The notes under the pieces were generated by a model. It worked only from the letters and a program-made list of their open reading frames with translations, was not told where the DNA came from and did no database searches. DNA of 64,000 nucleotides, from assembly GCA_963675135.1 (NCBI GenBank), contig OY776134.1, positions 57,493,740 to 57,557,739 of the forward strand, read 5' to 3'. Every line of letters starts with the position of its first letter. Position 1 is the stretch's first letter. Source of the DNA: Galeopsis tetrahit. Lineage: Eukaryota; Streptophyta; Magnoliopsida; Lamiales; Lamiaceae. Of this stretch, positions 20,439-32,183 are shown piece after piece. Both the position numbers and the translations under genes were made by a program.

Positions 20439-22084
20439 TGATTCACGTGATATGCAACACTAAATAAACAACCGCAAGTGTACGGCGTCTATTGTAGCGT
20501 GATAAGCACGAGGTCGATCCCACAGGGAGGTTAAGCGTAAAAGGGTAGTTTGTTAATCGAGTTCTAAGTATACGTGATCGATAGATTGAATATGATGAAT
20601 TACTCTAAAATTACCTACCAAAGTGTCACAAATAAGTAACAAAGAGCAAAGAAAATCGATCTACTAGCATGCGACTTAAGAAACGAAAGTGAAATGGGTG
20701 AAAACTCAATTAAGAGAAGGTGGGTTCCAAGGCAATTGTAACACTTAAATGTCCGTTTATGAATGTTATCTCGTTTAAATGGCCATTAAGGCTATCTCAT
20801 ATAGGGTGATCACACAAGAAGAATTAATTAATCTCTCGATCTAATTAACCCAAAGGAAAACACAATATAAGTTCGTATCTCTACCTCACAAATACTGTAT
20901 TACCTAAACTAGCCCCAAAGATCATTCGATTCCCTCTCCGATAATTAATCCTCTCTCGAGCTCATAATAATACCGGGTTGCATGCTTGCATACGATTAAA
21001 TGGAATAAATCTCTCGATCTTACCCCAATTAACAATGAATTAAGAAAATCATCATGGCCAATAACAACATGCTTTACAATGGATAATTAAACATGCAAAT
21101 AAGAGATAAACACCAATTAAAGCAAGAAATTACTCATAGACTTCAATCCAAGTATCTACAATGCCTTAGAACCACAAAGTGTTTAGCTAACTACTAACAT
21201 AATCAAATTACAAAATCCAAATGAAATAACTAAATAAAAAGGAAAAGAAAGAGAAAGCTTAGTCTAGAATGTGGTGGGAAATGGAATTTGGGAGATATTG
21301 CATCCTTTCTTCCTTGATTTGGTGAAGAATTGAGAGAGAAATGGCCAAAACACCTCCAAGTATGTGTAACTATGTGTGGATTTGGGGGAGAATATCTTGG
21401 ATTTCAAGAAAGGGGGCTTATATAATGTTGGGGTAGGGTTTAAATGGCATAATTGCAAGTTGATCCCTCAAAAATGGAGAAAATACAAGTTTGGCACCGA
21501 AAATGGGGTGACTCGGCCGAGTTGGGGTCACTCGGCCGAGTGAAACACTTAAGAAGCGTGTAGCACTTTCTTCCAGTCGAGACTCGGCCGAGTTGGGGTT
21601 ACTCGGCCGAGTGCGCAGTAAACATGAAACTCGCAGATTCGGCCGAGTAACCTCACTCGGCCGAGTGATGTCCGATTCAGGGGTTGTGGCATTCAACCTT
21701 ACTCGGCCGAGTTGGCTCACTCGGCCGAGTGCGCAGTGGAGTGCAAAGTTGCAGATTCGGCCGAGTAACATCACTCGGCCGAGTTGCCTCCTCCCCTTCT
21801 CGTTTCATGCATAACTTTCGCCTCGGGTGTCGGATTGACTCGATTCCTTTGGCTAATCCACTACGTTTTTCGAAACGAATCTAACCGTGCACTCCTCTTT
21901 TCGGTCCGATCACTTGTGGTCTGTGTTTTGCTCCAAATTCCATCGTTTTACCTACAAAATCGACAAAACACAACATTTCTCTCATTTTGGCTTAAACAAT
22001 CATATTCCATGCATAATTCAATGAAATCCACATCAAAATACACTTCACATGTGCCCCTAGAACGTGTAAATTCCACCCGAATCA
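20439..22084 (-). repeat. 3' LTR of the gag-protease gypsy element
   Basis: 1646 bp, starting TGATTCACGTGA in window sense and ending ACCCGAATCA. On the element strand U3 begins at 22084. Ten dyads ACTCGGCCGAGT (three slightly degenerate) lie at 21511-21784 as five pairs, with partners 18-19 bp apart. A TATA box (TTATATAAG, window 21417-21425) follows about 85 bp downstream on the element strand. Confidence 0.92.
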
Positions 22085-22100
22085 AACTCCCCCAAACTTA
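22085..22100 (-). other. Polypurine tract of the gypsy element
   Basis: Minus-strand TAAGTTTGGGGGAGTT directly abuts the start of the 3' LTR. This purine run resists RNase H and primes plus-strand synthesis. Confidence 0.8.
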
Positions 22101-23836
22101 AAATGTTGTTTGTCCTCAAACAACTAAACACTTAAAGCAATGAGGGTGGAATGATCACACTGGAATATTCAATGTAATTCACACATGCAAAGTATGATGT
22201 AATGATATCTCTTTCTCAAAGTGCATTTCTCAATGAAGGTCATAGGCTCACTATTGCAATTCACACTCATGGATCAAAGAATGCATAAACACACAACACA
22301 TTGTGAATGGGAAACATAATCCAAATGCTCAAGTCCTCTACTCACATGACAAAGTGTTTCTCTCAAACACACAAACAAATTGAGGATATTAATGCACTCA
22401 TCAACCAAGTCATGCTATGCAATCACCATATGCTTGCCCAACTTCTACTTTTCACAACACTCAAATGCTCAACAATGTGATCAATAGGACTTAATCAAGG
22501 ATGTAACATTGGCTCTTTGGTTAAGGTAGGGTAAATTTGGATGAAGTAACTCATAAACTAGTGGAGAGCGACAGATAAAGATGTATAGACACATCTCAAA
22601 AACTTCTCAAGACAAAGTTACAATTGCGCGGATTGCAACTCAAAAACTCTAACTTCAACAATTTATTTGTTCTCTTTTAAGCACATTCTACACCACAAAA
22701 CCATTGAACACTTTTTTTTCTTTTCAAGCTTTTGGGGCTCTTTGTCCCTCTTTTCTTTTCCTTGATTTTCTTTTCATCTTTTTTTTTTTTTTTTTCTTTC
22801 AACTTCTCCAATTTCTCCTTTCACCAAAGATATTCATTCAAGCACATGTTTTTCCACTTTGTCTTTTATCCCCCACTAGATATAGGTATCAAAGGCTCAA
22901 AAGGGCTAAGTGGTTAACATTGTAGTTTTGCCAAGAAAATGAGGAATTAGGCTCAAGGGGCTAACTACGGAAAATTACTTCGGTTTTGGAAAATTTTGGC
23001 TAAGTGACTCTTTTAGAACAAGATGGCCTATATCACATCACAAAGTTTCACACAATCATGCTTTCAAACAAGAACTTAGGCAAGTTCTAGGATTACTAGC
23101 AATAACATAGTCCACTCTCAAATGAACTAAACCGGATTACATGCTCGATTCAAGGCTCAATTCTCACCGGTTTATTCAATAGGACCCTCACATTCATCAA
23201 ATGTTCCCAAACAACAACACATCATGCATCCATGCTATCAAAGGTCACAAATATGAACACAATCATGATACTATATCCAACATCAATCATGCTTACATTC
23301 AAAGCAAATAGACATCACCACAACTACTCAACAATGGATTCCAATGACTATTCATGCTCACATTTCACCAAATGTCCACTACCCAACATATGATCAAAAC
23401 CAACTTAAACAATATAAGCATGTGAAAGCCAAGTGTGCGCCGGTGCAAAATGTGACACAAGTAGAATGACGAACCGGTGTAAGGGTAACAACTAGTAGAA
23501 AAATAAAAGAAAAATAACTTCCCCAAACTTAGAATTTTACTATGTATAAATTCTAAGTTTGGGGCTACAAGTTGTTACCTCCCTCCTTGCACATCCAATG
23601 CTTCTTCAAAGATCACCATTGCAACACTTGCTTCCCCTCTCCAAAGTTGGTTTTGCTTCCTTCTCCATTCTCTAAGATATGATGTCCATAGTGCTCTTCA
23701 TCCATACCTACAAAATAAACCAAGCCATCAAACTACTAAAGCAATAAAATCATGAAAGCAATAAAACCTTGGGTTGCCTCCCAAGAAGCGCAATTTTTAA
23801 CGTCCTATGCCGGACGGTTCTTCCTTGAGGGGAATA
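22101..23836 (-). other. Non-coding interior of the gypsy element, pol absent
   Basis: No ORF with reverse transcriptase, RNase H or integrase features occurs here. The sequence includes a T-rich run near 22779-22796 and, at 23521-23564, a perfect 17-bp inverted repeat whose arms read CCCCAAACTTAGAATTT around a 10-nt loop. Imperfect outer arms (GTAACAACTAGTAG and CTACAAGTTGTTAC) extend it. Confidence 0.7.
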
Positions 23837-25252
23837 TCAAGTCACCCCATCATCCTCCTTGTTCTTAACCTTCTTGGCCCATGCTACCTTCTTGAACCCA
23901 TTGAAGCATCCAAAAGTTAGCCCATCCGGTTCTTCAATCATATCATAAGAGGTTGATGCCTCATTCATCCCCAAGTTTGCACAAGTAGCTTTTCTTGATT
24001 TGGGGGAGTTTTTGAAAAAAACTCCCCCAAACTTGGCCTTCTTGCCCATCTTCAACTCATTCTCTTCCACTTGGGGGTCTTCTTTCACCAAGTTGATCTT
24101 GAGATCTTCTTCCACCTCCTCTTTCATTGGCATTGGAGGGTGATCTCTTCTAGAATACCCATACTCTCCTTCCTCATCATTCCGGACTTTGATAGCTCTA
24201 TAGACGTTGAACGCGACTTTCTCATCGTTCACTTGAAGTTTTAGCACTCCTTTCTTTACATCAATTTTAGCCCCACCGGTTGCCAAGAATGGCCTTCCCA
24301 AGATCAATGGAATATACTTATCTTCCTCCATATCCAACACCACAAAGTCCACCGGGAATATAAACTTATCAACCTTAACCAACACATCTTCCACTATACC
24401 CAAAGGGTATGTCACGGATCTATCCGCCAATATAAGGCTCATTGTGGTTGGTGTAAGCTTTCCTAAACCAAGAGATTTGAATATAGACAAAGGCATGAGA
24501 TTAATGCTCGCTCCCAAATCACACAAGGCTCGAAATGTACCTCCATCCCCGATGACACATGGTAAAGTGAAAGATCCGGGGTCTCTAAGTTTTTGAGGCA
24601 ACTTGGCTTGAATAATCGAGCTACACTCCTCGGTCAAATGCACCGTTTCATACTCCACCATCTTCCTTTTGTTAGACATGATCTCCTTCAAGAATTTGGA
24701 GTAGTGGGGCATTTGCTCAAGTGCTTCGGCAAAGGGAATGTTGATGTGGATCTTCTTGAACATTTCCACAAACTTGGCAAACTTGTGATCCAAACCCTTT
24801 TTCTTCAATCTTTGAGGGTATGGAAGAGGTACCTCATTTTTGCTTTTGTCTTGAGGAGGGATTGCCTCCTCACTCTTCTTCTCCTCTACTTTCTCTTCTT
24901 TCTCTTTCACTAGGCCATCTCTTTTGTCAACAACCTCGGGTGCCATTACCACTTCCTCCTCTAACGGCATCTTGGGCCCTTCGTAGCTTGTCCCACTTCT
25001 TAACCTTATGGCGTTGCATTGCTCCTTGGGATTTAGCTCCGTGTTAGAGGGGAATTGCCCCGGAACGTGTTGCTTTCCAATGACGTTAGCCAGTTGACCT
25101 ATTTGCTTTTCTATGGCCTTTACGTTGTTTGCCACATTCTTGATCATTTCACCATGCTCATCAATTCTTTGCCAAGTCTTGGTTGCATTCTCCCTAGTCT
25201 CTCTCATGAAGTTCTTGGTTTCCCCCATAAAAGCATCAAACATGTCCTCCAA
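23837..25252 (-). pseudogene. Gypsy gag C-terminal part and aspartic protease
   Basis: The 471-codon frame begins with a helical region (NVKAIEKQIGQLANVIGKQ) common behind the gag capsid of Athila-like elements. An acidic Lys/Glu-rich linker and PLPYPQRLKKKGLDHKFAKF follow, then the retropepsin with active-site motif ALCDLGASINLMP (D-L-G-A in place of the commoner D-T/S-G-A) and the second conserved LILGRPFLAT. The protease would cut the polyprotein in the particle. The frame ends at 23837 without any downstream pol. It overlaps the upstream gag frame in another register, so at least one frameshift separates it from the gag start. Confidence 0.85.
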
Positions 25253-26525
25253 TGATGTTTTGATGAAGACTCCACAATAGCTCCATCTCTAACATTGAAA
25301 TTTGGAGGTGGGATGATGGCATTCCTTGTGTTGGCATAGGAGAAGTTCTCATGTTGCCTCAACCCGGGATGGTAATGATTTGGGTTAGGGGGATTTTGCC
25401 TCTCGTTCCAACCTCTTTCTCGAAAATGACGGTCCCTTTGATTGTTCATATAATGAGCCTCTTCATATTGATCTTCACTAGGTCCCATTAATGACTTGGC
25501 CGCCATCATCGAAGTCAATTTGTCCACCTTGTTGGATAGAGTAGTAAATCGTCTGACTCTCTAGTGGAAGCAACTTTCCGGGCTTGCCTTCTCTCGGATG
25601 GTCATTGGTTTCCGTTCTTTGCCATCTCCTCTAAGAGCACATAACCCTCTTCCATTGTCTTCCCCAACAAAGAACCTCCACCGGCCGAGGCATCTACCAT
25701 TCCTCTTGTACGATGGTCCATCCCATTATAGAAGTAACAAATCAATTGGTCTCTTGAAAACCCGTGTTGAGGACAACTCCTTATGAGATCCTTAAAACGC
25801 TCCCAAGCCTCGGCTAACGACTCATCATCGTCTTGCATGAAGGAAGAAATCTCTCTTCTTATCTTGATGGTCTTGTTTGGAGGAAAGTACTTCATAAGGA
25901 AGGCATCTACAAGGTCGGCCCAATTTTCGATTGTCCTTAGATCAAGAGACATGTACCATTGTTTTGCACGATCACGGAGGGAAAATGGGAACAATTGGAG
26001 ACGGATGTAGTCTTGAGGGACACGGTTGATCTTAACCGTTCCACTTATCTCTAGGAATTGAGATAAGTGGAGGTTAGGATCCTCCTTTGACAACCCTCCA
26101 AATTGGTTGTTTTGGACCATCATGATTAGCGCCGGTTTGAGCTCAAAGTTATGAGCGTCTACGGGTTCCCTACCCGCTCCTCCATATGGTCTTGGGATGG
26201 GACGGAAGTGGTCTCTCAAGACTCTTTGATTCCCGTTTTCCTCCCTTTGCTCTCCATCTCCTTCCACATTGACATTCTCTTCCATCCTCCGGTTGAGGTT
26301 ATCTCTTATGCCTCCTTGTGGTCGATTACCACCATTTCCACTAGGCTCTACTATGCCTCCAATATCCTCTTGGTTTCTTTCCTCTTCCACAATCGGATTC
26401 TCCCTTCGATTCATCTCTTCTAATTCAATCCTTCTTCTTTCGGCGTTTTGTCTTCGACAACTAGCTTCGATTTTCGGGTCTAGAGGTAGCACTTCTTGTT
26501 GGTTCCTCCTAGATCGGGTGATCAT
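25204..26525 (-). pseudogene. Gypsy gag, capsid part (broken)
   Basis: The first frame (26525-25602) starts MITRSRRNQQEVLPLDPKIE and holds the retrotransposon gag capsid domain: DPNLHLSQFLEISGTVKI, LQLFPFSLRDRAKQWYMSL, LVDAFLMKYFPPNKT and SLAEAWERFKDLIRSCPQHG. It stops at a TGA (25602-25604) where related gags usually read Trp. Reading resumes in another frame (25527-25204, NNQRDRHFRERGWNERQ) that overlaps the protease frame. Start choice: the first ATG is about 160 bp after the primer-binding site. Gag would form the virus-like particle, but the stop and two frame changes break this copy. Confidence 0.88.
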
Positions 26526-26683
26526 ATGCCATGTCTAGACAAGAATTCAAAAGAAAGTAAGAATCACAAGTGGAATCAAAGTAAAACAAACACAAATATT
26601 TTTGGATTTTTTGAGAAATAAGGAAAGCAAGTAAAATGTCTAAACTAAAACTCTCTTAACCTACACTCTAGAGCTATAAAACC

Positions 26684-26701
26684 TCCCCGGCAACGGCGCC
26701 A
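26684..26701 (-). other. Primer-binding site, tRNA-Asp
   Basis: Minus-strand TGGCGCCGTTGCCGGGGA lies 6 nt after the 5' LTR and is complementary to the 3' end of plant tRNA-Asp. This primer is common in Athila-like and related gypsy elements. It fixes the direction of the element. Confidence 0.88.
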
Positions 26702-26707
26702 TAAACT

Positions 26708-28334
26708 TGATTCACGTGATATGCAACACTAAATAAACAACCGCAATTGTACGGCGTCTATTGTAGCGTGATAAGCACGAGGTCGATCCCACAGAGAGGT
26801 TAAGCGTAAAAGGGTAGTTTGTTAATCGAGTTCTAAGTAGACGTGATCGATAGATTGAATATGATGAATTACTCTAAAATTACCTACCAAAGTGTCACAA
26901 ATAAGTAACAAAGAGCAAAGAAAATCGATCTACTAGCATGCGACTTAAGAAACGAAAGTGAAATGGGTGAAAACTCAATTAAGAGAAGGTGGATTCCAAG
27001 GCAATTGTAACACTTAGATGTCCGTTTATGAATGTTATCTCGTTTAAATGGCCATTAAGGCTATCTCATATAGGGTGATCACACAAGAAGAATTAATTAA
27101 TCTCTCGATCTAATTAACCCAAAGGAAAACACAATATAAGTTCGTATCTCTACCTCACATATACTGTATTACCTAAACTAGCCCCAAAGATCATTCGATT
27201 CCCTCTCCGATAATTAATCCTCTCTCGAGCTCATAATAATACCGGGTTGCATGCTTGCATACGATTAAATGGAATAAATCTCTCGATCTTACCCCAATTA
27301 ACAATGAATTAAGCAAATCATCATGGCCAATAACAACATGCTTTACAATGGATAATTAAACATGCAAATAAGAGATAAACACCAATTAAAGCAAGAAATT
27401 ACTCATAGACTTCAATCCAAGTATCTACAATGCCTTAGAACCACAAAGTGTTTAGCTAACTACTAACATAATCAAATTACAAAATCCAAATGAAATAACT
27501 AAATAAAAAGGAAAAGAAAGAGAAAGCTTAGTCTAGAATGTGGTGGGAAATGGAATTTGGGAGCTATTGCATCCTTTCTTCCTTGATTTGGTAAAGAATT
27601 GAGAGAGAAATAGCTAAAACACCTCCAAGTATGTGTAACTATGTGTGGATTTGGGGGAGAATATCTTGGATTTCAAGAAAGGGGGCTTATATAGTGTTGG
27701 GGTAGGGTTTAAATAGCATAATTGCAAGTTGATCCCTAAAAAATGGAGAAAATACAAGTTTGGCACCGAAAATGGGGTCACTCGGCCGAGTGAAACACTT
27801 AAGAAGCGTGTAGCACTTTCTTCCAGTCGAGACTCGGCCGAGTTGGGGTTACTCGGCCGAGTGCGCAGTAAACATAAAACTCGCAGATTCGGCCGATTAA
27901 CCTCACTCGGCCGAGTGATGTCCGATTCAGGGGCTGTGGCATTCAACCTTACTCGGCCGAGTTGGCTCACTCGGCCGAGTGCGCAGTGGAGTGCAAAGTT
28001 GCATATTCGGCCGAGTAACCTCACTCGGCCGAATTGCCTCCTCCCCTTCTCGTTTCATGCATAACTTTCGCCTCGGGTGTCGGATTGACTCGATTCCTTT
28101 GGCTAATCCACTCAGTTTTTCGAGACGAATCTAACCGTGCACTCCTCTTTTCGGTCCGATCACTTGTGGTCTGTGTTTTGCTCCAAATTCCATCGTTTTA
28201 CCTACAAAATCGACAAAACACAACCTTTCTCTCATTTTGGCTTAAACAATCATATTCCATGCATAATTCAATGAAATCCACATCAAAATACACTTCACAT
28301 GTGCCCCTAGAACGTGTAAATTCCACCCGAATCA
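26708..28334 (-). repeat. 5' LTR of the gag-protease gypsy element
   Basis: 1627 bp, near-identical to 20439-22084. It lacks one 18-19-bp unit of the dyad array (27779-28032 here), and several dyads carry point changes. Confidence 0.92.
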
Positions 28335-29499
28335 ACTACATAAAAAAATCATTACATATATAGAAAATATATTACTATATAAACACCACCACATTAAAAA
28401 TAACAACTAACCAGAATTTTGGCACACTTGTAGTACGAGTCAGGACAAACATGCTTCATGTTATCAAGAAATTGCAAAGTACCATTTGCAAAGTTGATAA
28501 CAACAGTAGCATAGTGAGCAAATACACAAAAAGGGATAAAAATCTGCATAAAAAGTAAGAAACAAAAAATTAAGAAAAATATTACAACAAATAAAAATGA
28601 CATTAATATTAAAAAAATTACCAAATCAACAGTTTTTATAGAACCCTTGTTTGGCATCAAATCAAGGCATACAGACTACAGTCCATGCACCCAAAATTTA
28701 TTTCTCATATTCAGCCTTCTTTTTAGGGATATCCATTAATCGTTGCAAAGCTTTCTGTATTATATAGAATAAACAAATTAAAAAAATAACATAAATATGA
28801 AACGAACAAATAAAATAAAGAAGAAGATTAACTTACACTATGCTCAAGACTAAAAACATATCTTGACAATTTTTTGCTGCTAAAGATATTATTCTTAGAA
28901 TTAATCATATAAGCCAAACCATTGAGAACGGGCATGGAGATCTCAGTATCTAGATACAGTGTCCACAAGTCATCTTTGGACACAGCGTGTAACTCTGAAA
29001 CTGTATTAAATAACTCCTCACTGAAACACAAAAAATAATAAACATGTAGTATTAAACACAAAGCAATGTAGTACAACAAAAAAGAATATATAAAATAATA
29101 ATGAAAAGAAATAAAAACTTACTACATGTTGTCCTTTGAATGAAAGACATAATCAATGATATTCAGGAAACCAACTTGCATACTGTGGAGAATTCTATCA
29201 TTCAATCTACAAAAATCGGACAAATAACCAACATCTTTGTCAAATTTTAAAAGCACTTGTCCAAAATGATTTGTTTCATCAATAATAAACTCCCCCCCCC
29301 CCCCAAAAAAAAATCCTCATCAGAATCATATTCTTCACTATCACCCTCACTTTCACTTCCAGAATCTTGCTTATCCACAAATTTTTCTTTCTCAACAACT
29401 ACATCACCTTCTACATGCTCCTTATTACTAACTTCATCACCCCTTACTTCCAATCTATCAGCACCTACATCAACTTCATTCAGTTCCTGTAATATGATC

Positions 29500-30823
29500 T
29501 ATTGGGATATGAATCCTGATACAAGTCCTAAATTGATGTTGAAGTAGTTTTGATAAGCCAAAAGAAGACTTGAATATATTTCTAAGTGTTGACTGATCTA
29601 GTTATGGAAGTCGTCTTATGAACAAGATCGGTAGAGTACAAAATACATATGAAAGAAAGAAAAGACAAGTACATTTTATAAGTACTGTGTATAGGTTTAT
29701 GATGAGCGATTAATTGTTGTATAGAAGCTCATATGTTTGATTATATTGATGTATAGATTTAAGTTGACTAAGCTGAATTATAAAGCTTAATGTAATGTAA
29801 TAGTCTTGTTAAGATTAGATGATAGGACTAGTATAGATTAGTTCTTGATGGAAGTCTACTACTGAAGAAATCTACTGAAGATTGAAGACAAGAAGACTTG
29901 ACCAGACAAGACAACTGAAGAAGAAGAAGACTGAAGAAATTGTCTAAGTATGGAAGACTAGACAAGTGTGCAGAAGAGAAAATTACTTAAGTCAGAAACG
30001 CGTATGAAGGAAGATATATTGAAGAGTTAGTTATGGAATAACTAATTAACTGAAGAAACGCGTGGAAGGATAAGCAGAAACCGTTTTAAGTTAGTTATCA
30101 AGAAAAGGTTGTTGGATAACAAATTGTTCTTGATTTCTAAAAGTCTATAAATACTTCAAGGTATTTGACGGTTATGACTACTAAATAACTGAAAGACTAT
30201 TGAAGCATTGAGATTACGAAGCGAATTACTAAGAAGAATTCAAAGCAAGAAACTCGCAGAGTTCAAGTTCAGAAAGTTGAAGCCGGCCACAAGACAAGTC
30301 ACAAATTCGAAGAAGGCTACTATTGGACTAAGAGAAGTTTTTCGTTTATTGTTGTTTTTGTTCAAGTTGCTAGTTACTTGTAAATCACTAGTTGTTAGAT
30401 CGAAGAAACACTTGGTAGTGTTATCGAAAAGATCGAAGTCTTATTTCTTGGGACTTAAAGCCACAAGAACATCCTACTCGAAGAGAAGAGTAATAAGAAT
30501 TTCGCTACTGGAGTTGTGAGAGTGGATGTAGACAAGTTGTCAAACCACTATAAATCTCGTGTTGTTTACTTTACTGTTTTATTTGTTGTTTGGTTGATTA
30601 CTTGTTAATTGATTATAACTGCATATAGGATAGACAAGTTAAGTGTTCATAACAGAAGTTCATATTCGAGATTAGTTGAGTATAAATTGTTGGGCTCATT
30701 GTTAAAACTGATATTTCCGCATTGTGTATTCTGATATATTGAAAGATTTTGAAAAGTCTATTCACCCCCCCCTAGACGTTTTCTTAACTTACTCAATATT
30801 ATCAACTCAACTAGGGACCTACA
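29500..30823 (+). repeat. Copia (Sirevirus-like) solo LTR, TSD TGATC
   Basis: The 1324-bp piece starts TATTGGGATATGAATCC (first G mutated) and ends AGTCTATTCACC...AGGGACCTACA. Both ends match, in inverted sense, those of the Sirevirus LTRs at 40262 and 52981 (TGTTGGGATATAAATTC and GGGACCAACA). A perfect 5-bp duplication TGATC flanks it (29495-29499, 30824-30828). No interior remains, so it arose by LTR-LTR recombination. It interrupts the acidic linker of the Ulp1 gene. An ORF inside it (30208-30519) is not credible. Confidence 0.85.
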
Positions 30824-31624
30824 TGATCTTTCTCAACTACTACTTCCTCAAAAGCATCATCCACATTGACATTATCAGTCACAACATTCTCAACCAAAAC
30901 ATCTTGACCATCACCATCATTCCCATTGACATTATCAGTCCCAACAGTCTCAACCACAACATCTACATCATCACCAGCATTCCCAACATTCTCAATCAGG
31001 GAACAAATCAAAACTAGGCATATCCAATACAAGATCCTTAGTCCGTAAGAAATTAGCCACCAACTGATCAATAGTATCTAAAACTTTTTCATCAGAAAAA
31101 AACTTTTGAGAATCTGTGTTCTCAGGAGTCAAGATAACCTTTGCACTCTCCTTAATATTCAACAATTTCGAAACATATGTACTTGACACATTAGTAATAT
31201 CCTTCATCAAATCATTTAAAACATTCGGATCATCCTACATAAAAAGAAAAAAAAAGTACTTCATTAAATAAAATATATTACTACATCTCAAAAATCATGT
31301 CACTACATCTAAGGAATGTTTTACTAAAAGAACAGAATAAACAGATTTAAAAAAATAATATACCAGAAAAACATCACTAAATGTATACTACAAATTGACT
31401 TCATTAAACAAAATATATTACTACATTTCAAAAATCATGTCACTACTACATGTATATTAAAATTTTACTTCATTAAACAAAATATATTACTACATACAAA
31501 ATGTATAAAAACTACATCTCAAAAATCATGTCACTACATCTAAATAAACCATTTACTACATGTATACTAAAGTAATACCACAATTAACTGACTTAGAAAA
31601 AACTACATAAATAGATGTAAATAC

Positions 31625-32183
31625 CTCAGTATCATCTTCAGCAACATTAATTCTAGTATCTACATCCTAAATGACAAAACAAAATAAAAAAAATTAGATG
31701 TATACAAAAAGTAATACTACATTAACAAACTTAATAAACTACATAAAATAGATGAAAATACCTCAGTAAAATCTCCAAAAACATTCCCCCGAGCATTCAC
31801 ATTCTAATTAACATACATAAACAAAAAAAACTAGTAATAAACTTGTAACTACATCTTAAAAGAAAATTTTACTTAAAGAACATAATTAAACTACTACATC
31901 AAAATAAAATGGTCACTACATGGATACAAAATAATACAACAATTAACAGATTTAAAAAACTATATAAATATATGTAAATACCTCATTATTATCTCCACAA
32001 ACATTCCTTCCAGGTAGATTCTAAAAAACAGAAATAAACAAGAAACAATACATCAGTTACATAAAATGGTTACTACACGCATACAAAAGTAATACCACAT
32101 TAAACAAAATTAAAATACTACATAAGAATAGATGTAAATACCTCAATATCATCACCAGAGACCTTCCCTCCAGAATTTACTTT
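31625..32183 (-). repeat. Array of four tandemly duplicated micro-exons in the Ulp1 gene
   Basis: Minus-strand exons 32142-32183, 31982-32020, 31762-31803 and 31625-31666 are 42, 39, 42 and 42 nt long. Each starts after an AG acceptor and ends GAG/GTATTT. They encode 13-14-residue units sharing a pattern such as NVNARGNVFGDFTE and NLPGRNVCGDNNE. The introns between them (95-181 nt) are also alike and rich in ACTACAT words. All are multiples of three, so any number can be skipped or gained without a frame change. Confidence 0.65.

Larger units (their letters stand above)
20439..28334 (-). mobile_element. Non-autonomous Ty3/gypsy (Athila-like) element, gag-protease only, TSD ACTAC
   Basis: Two LTRs (20439-22084 and 26708-28334) bracket a 4.6-kb interior read on the minus strand. 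The flanking duplication ACTAC is perfect (20434-20438, 28335-28339). A tRNA-Asp primer-binding site and a polypurine tract are in place. The interior encodes gag and an aspartic protease; there is no reverse transcriptase, RNase H or integrase, and the 1.7 kb where pol should lie is non-coding. Replication would need enzymes from a related element. By eye the LTRs differ at about 25 sites plus one 18-19-bp indel in the dyad array. The insertion lies in an intron of the Ulp1 gene. Confidence 0.92.

Noticed and set aside
21511..21784. CRISPR-like array of short repeats
   Set aside because: The repeats are 12-bp palindromes with 6-7-bp or irregular gaps in a plant LTR. There are no cas genes and no spacers of uniform length.
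22704..22925. Phe/Leu-rich ORFs that look like membrane segments
   Set aside because: They come from a T-rich run in the non-coding interior of the gypsy element.
30208..30519. 103-codon basic ORF
   Set aside because: It lies wholly within a copia solo LTR and has no domain.
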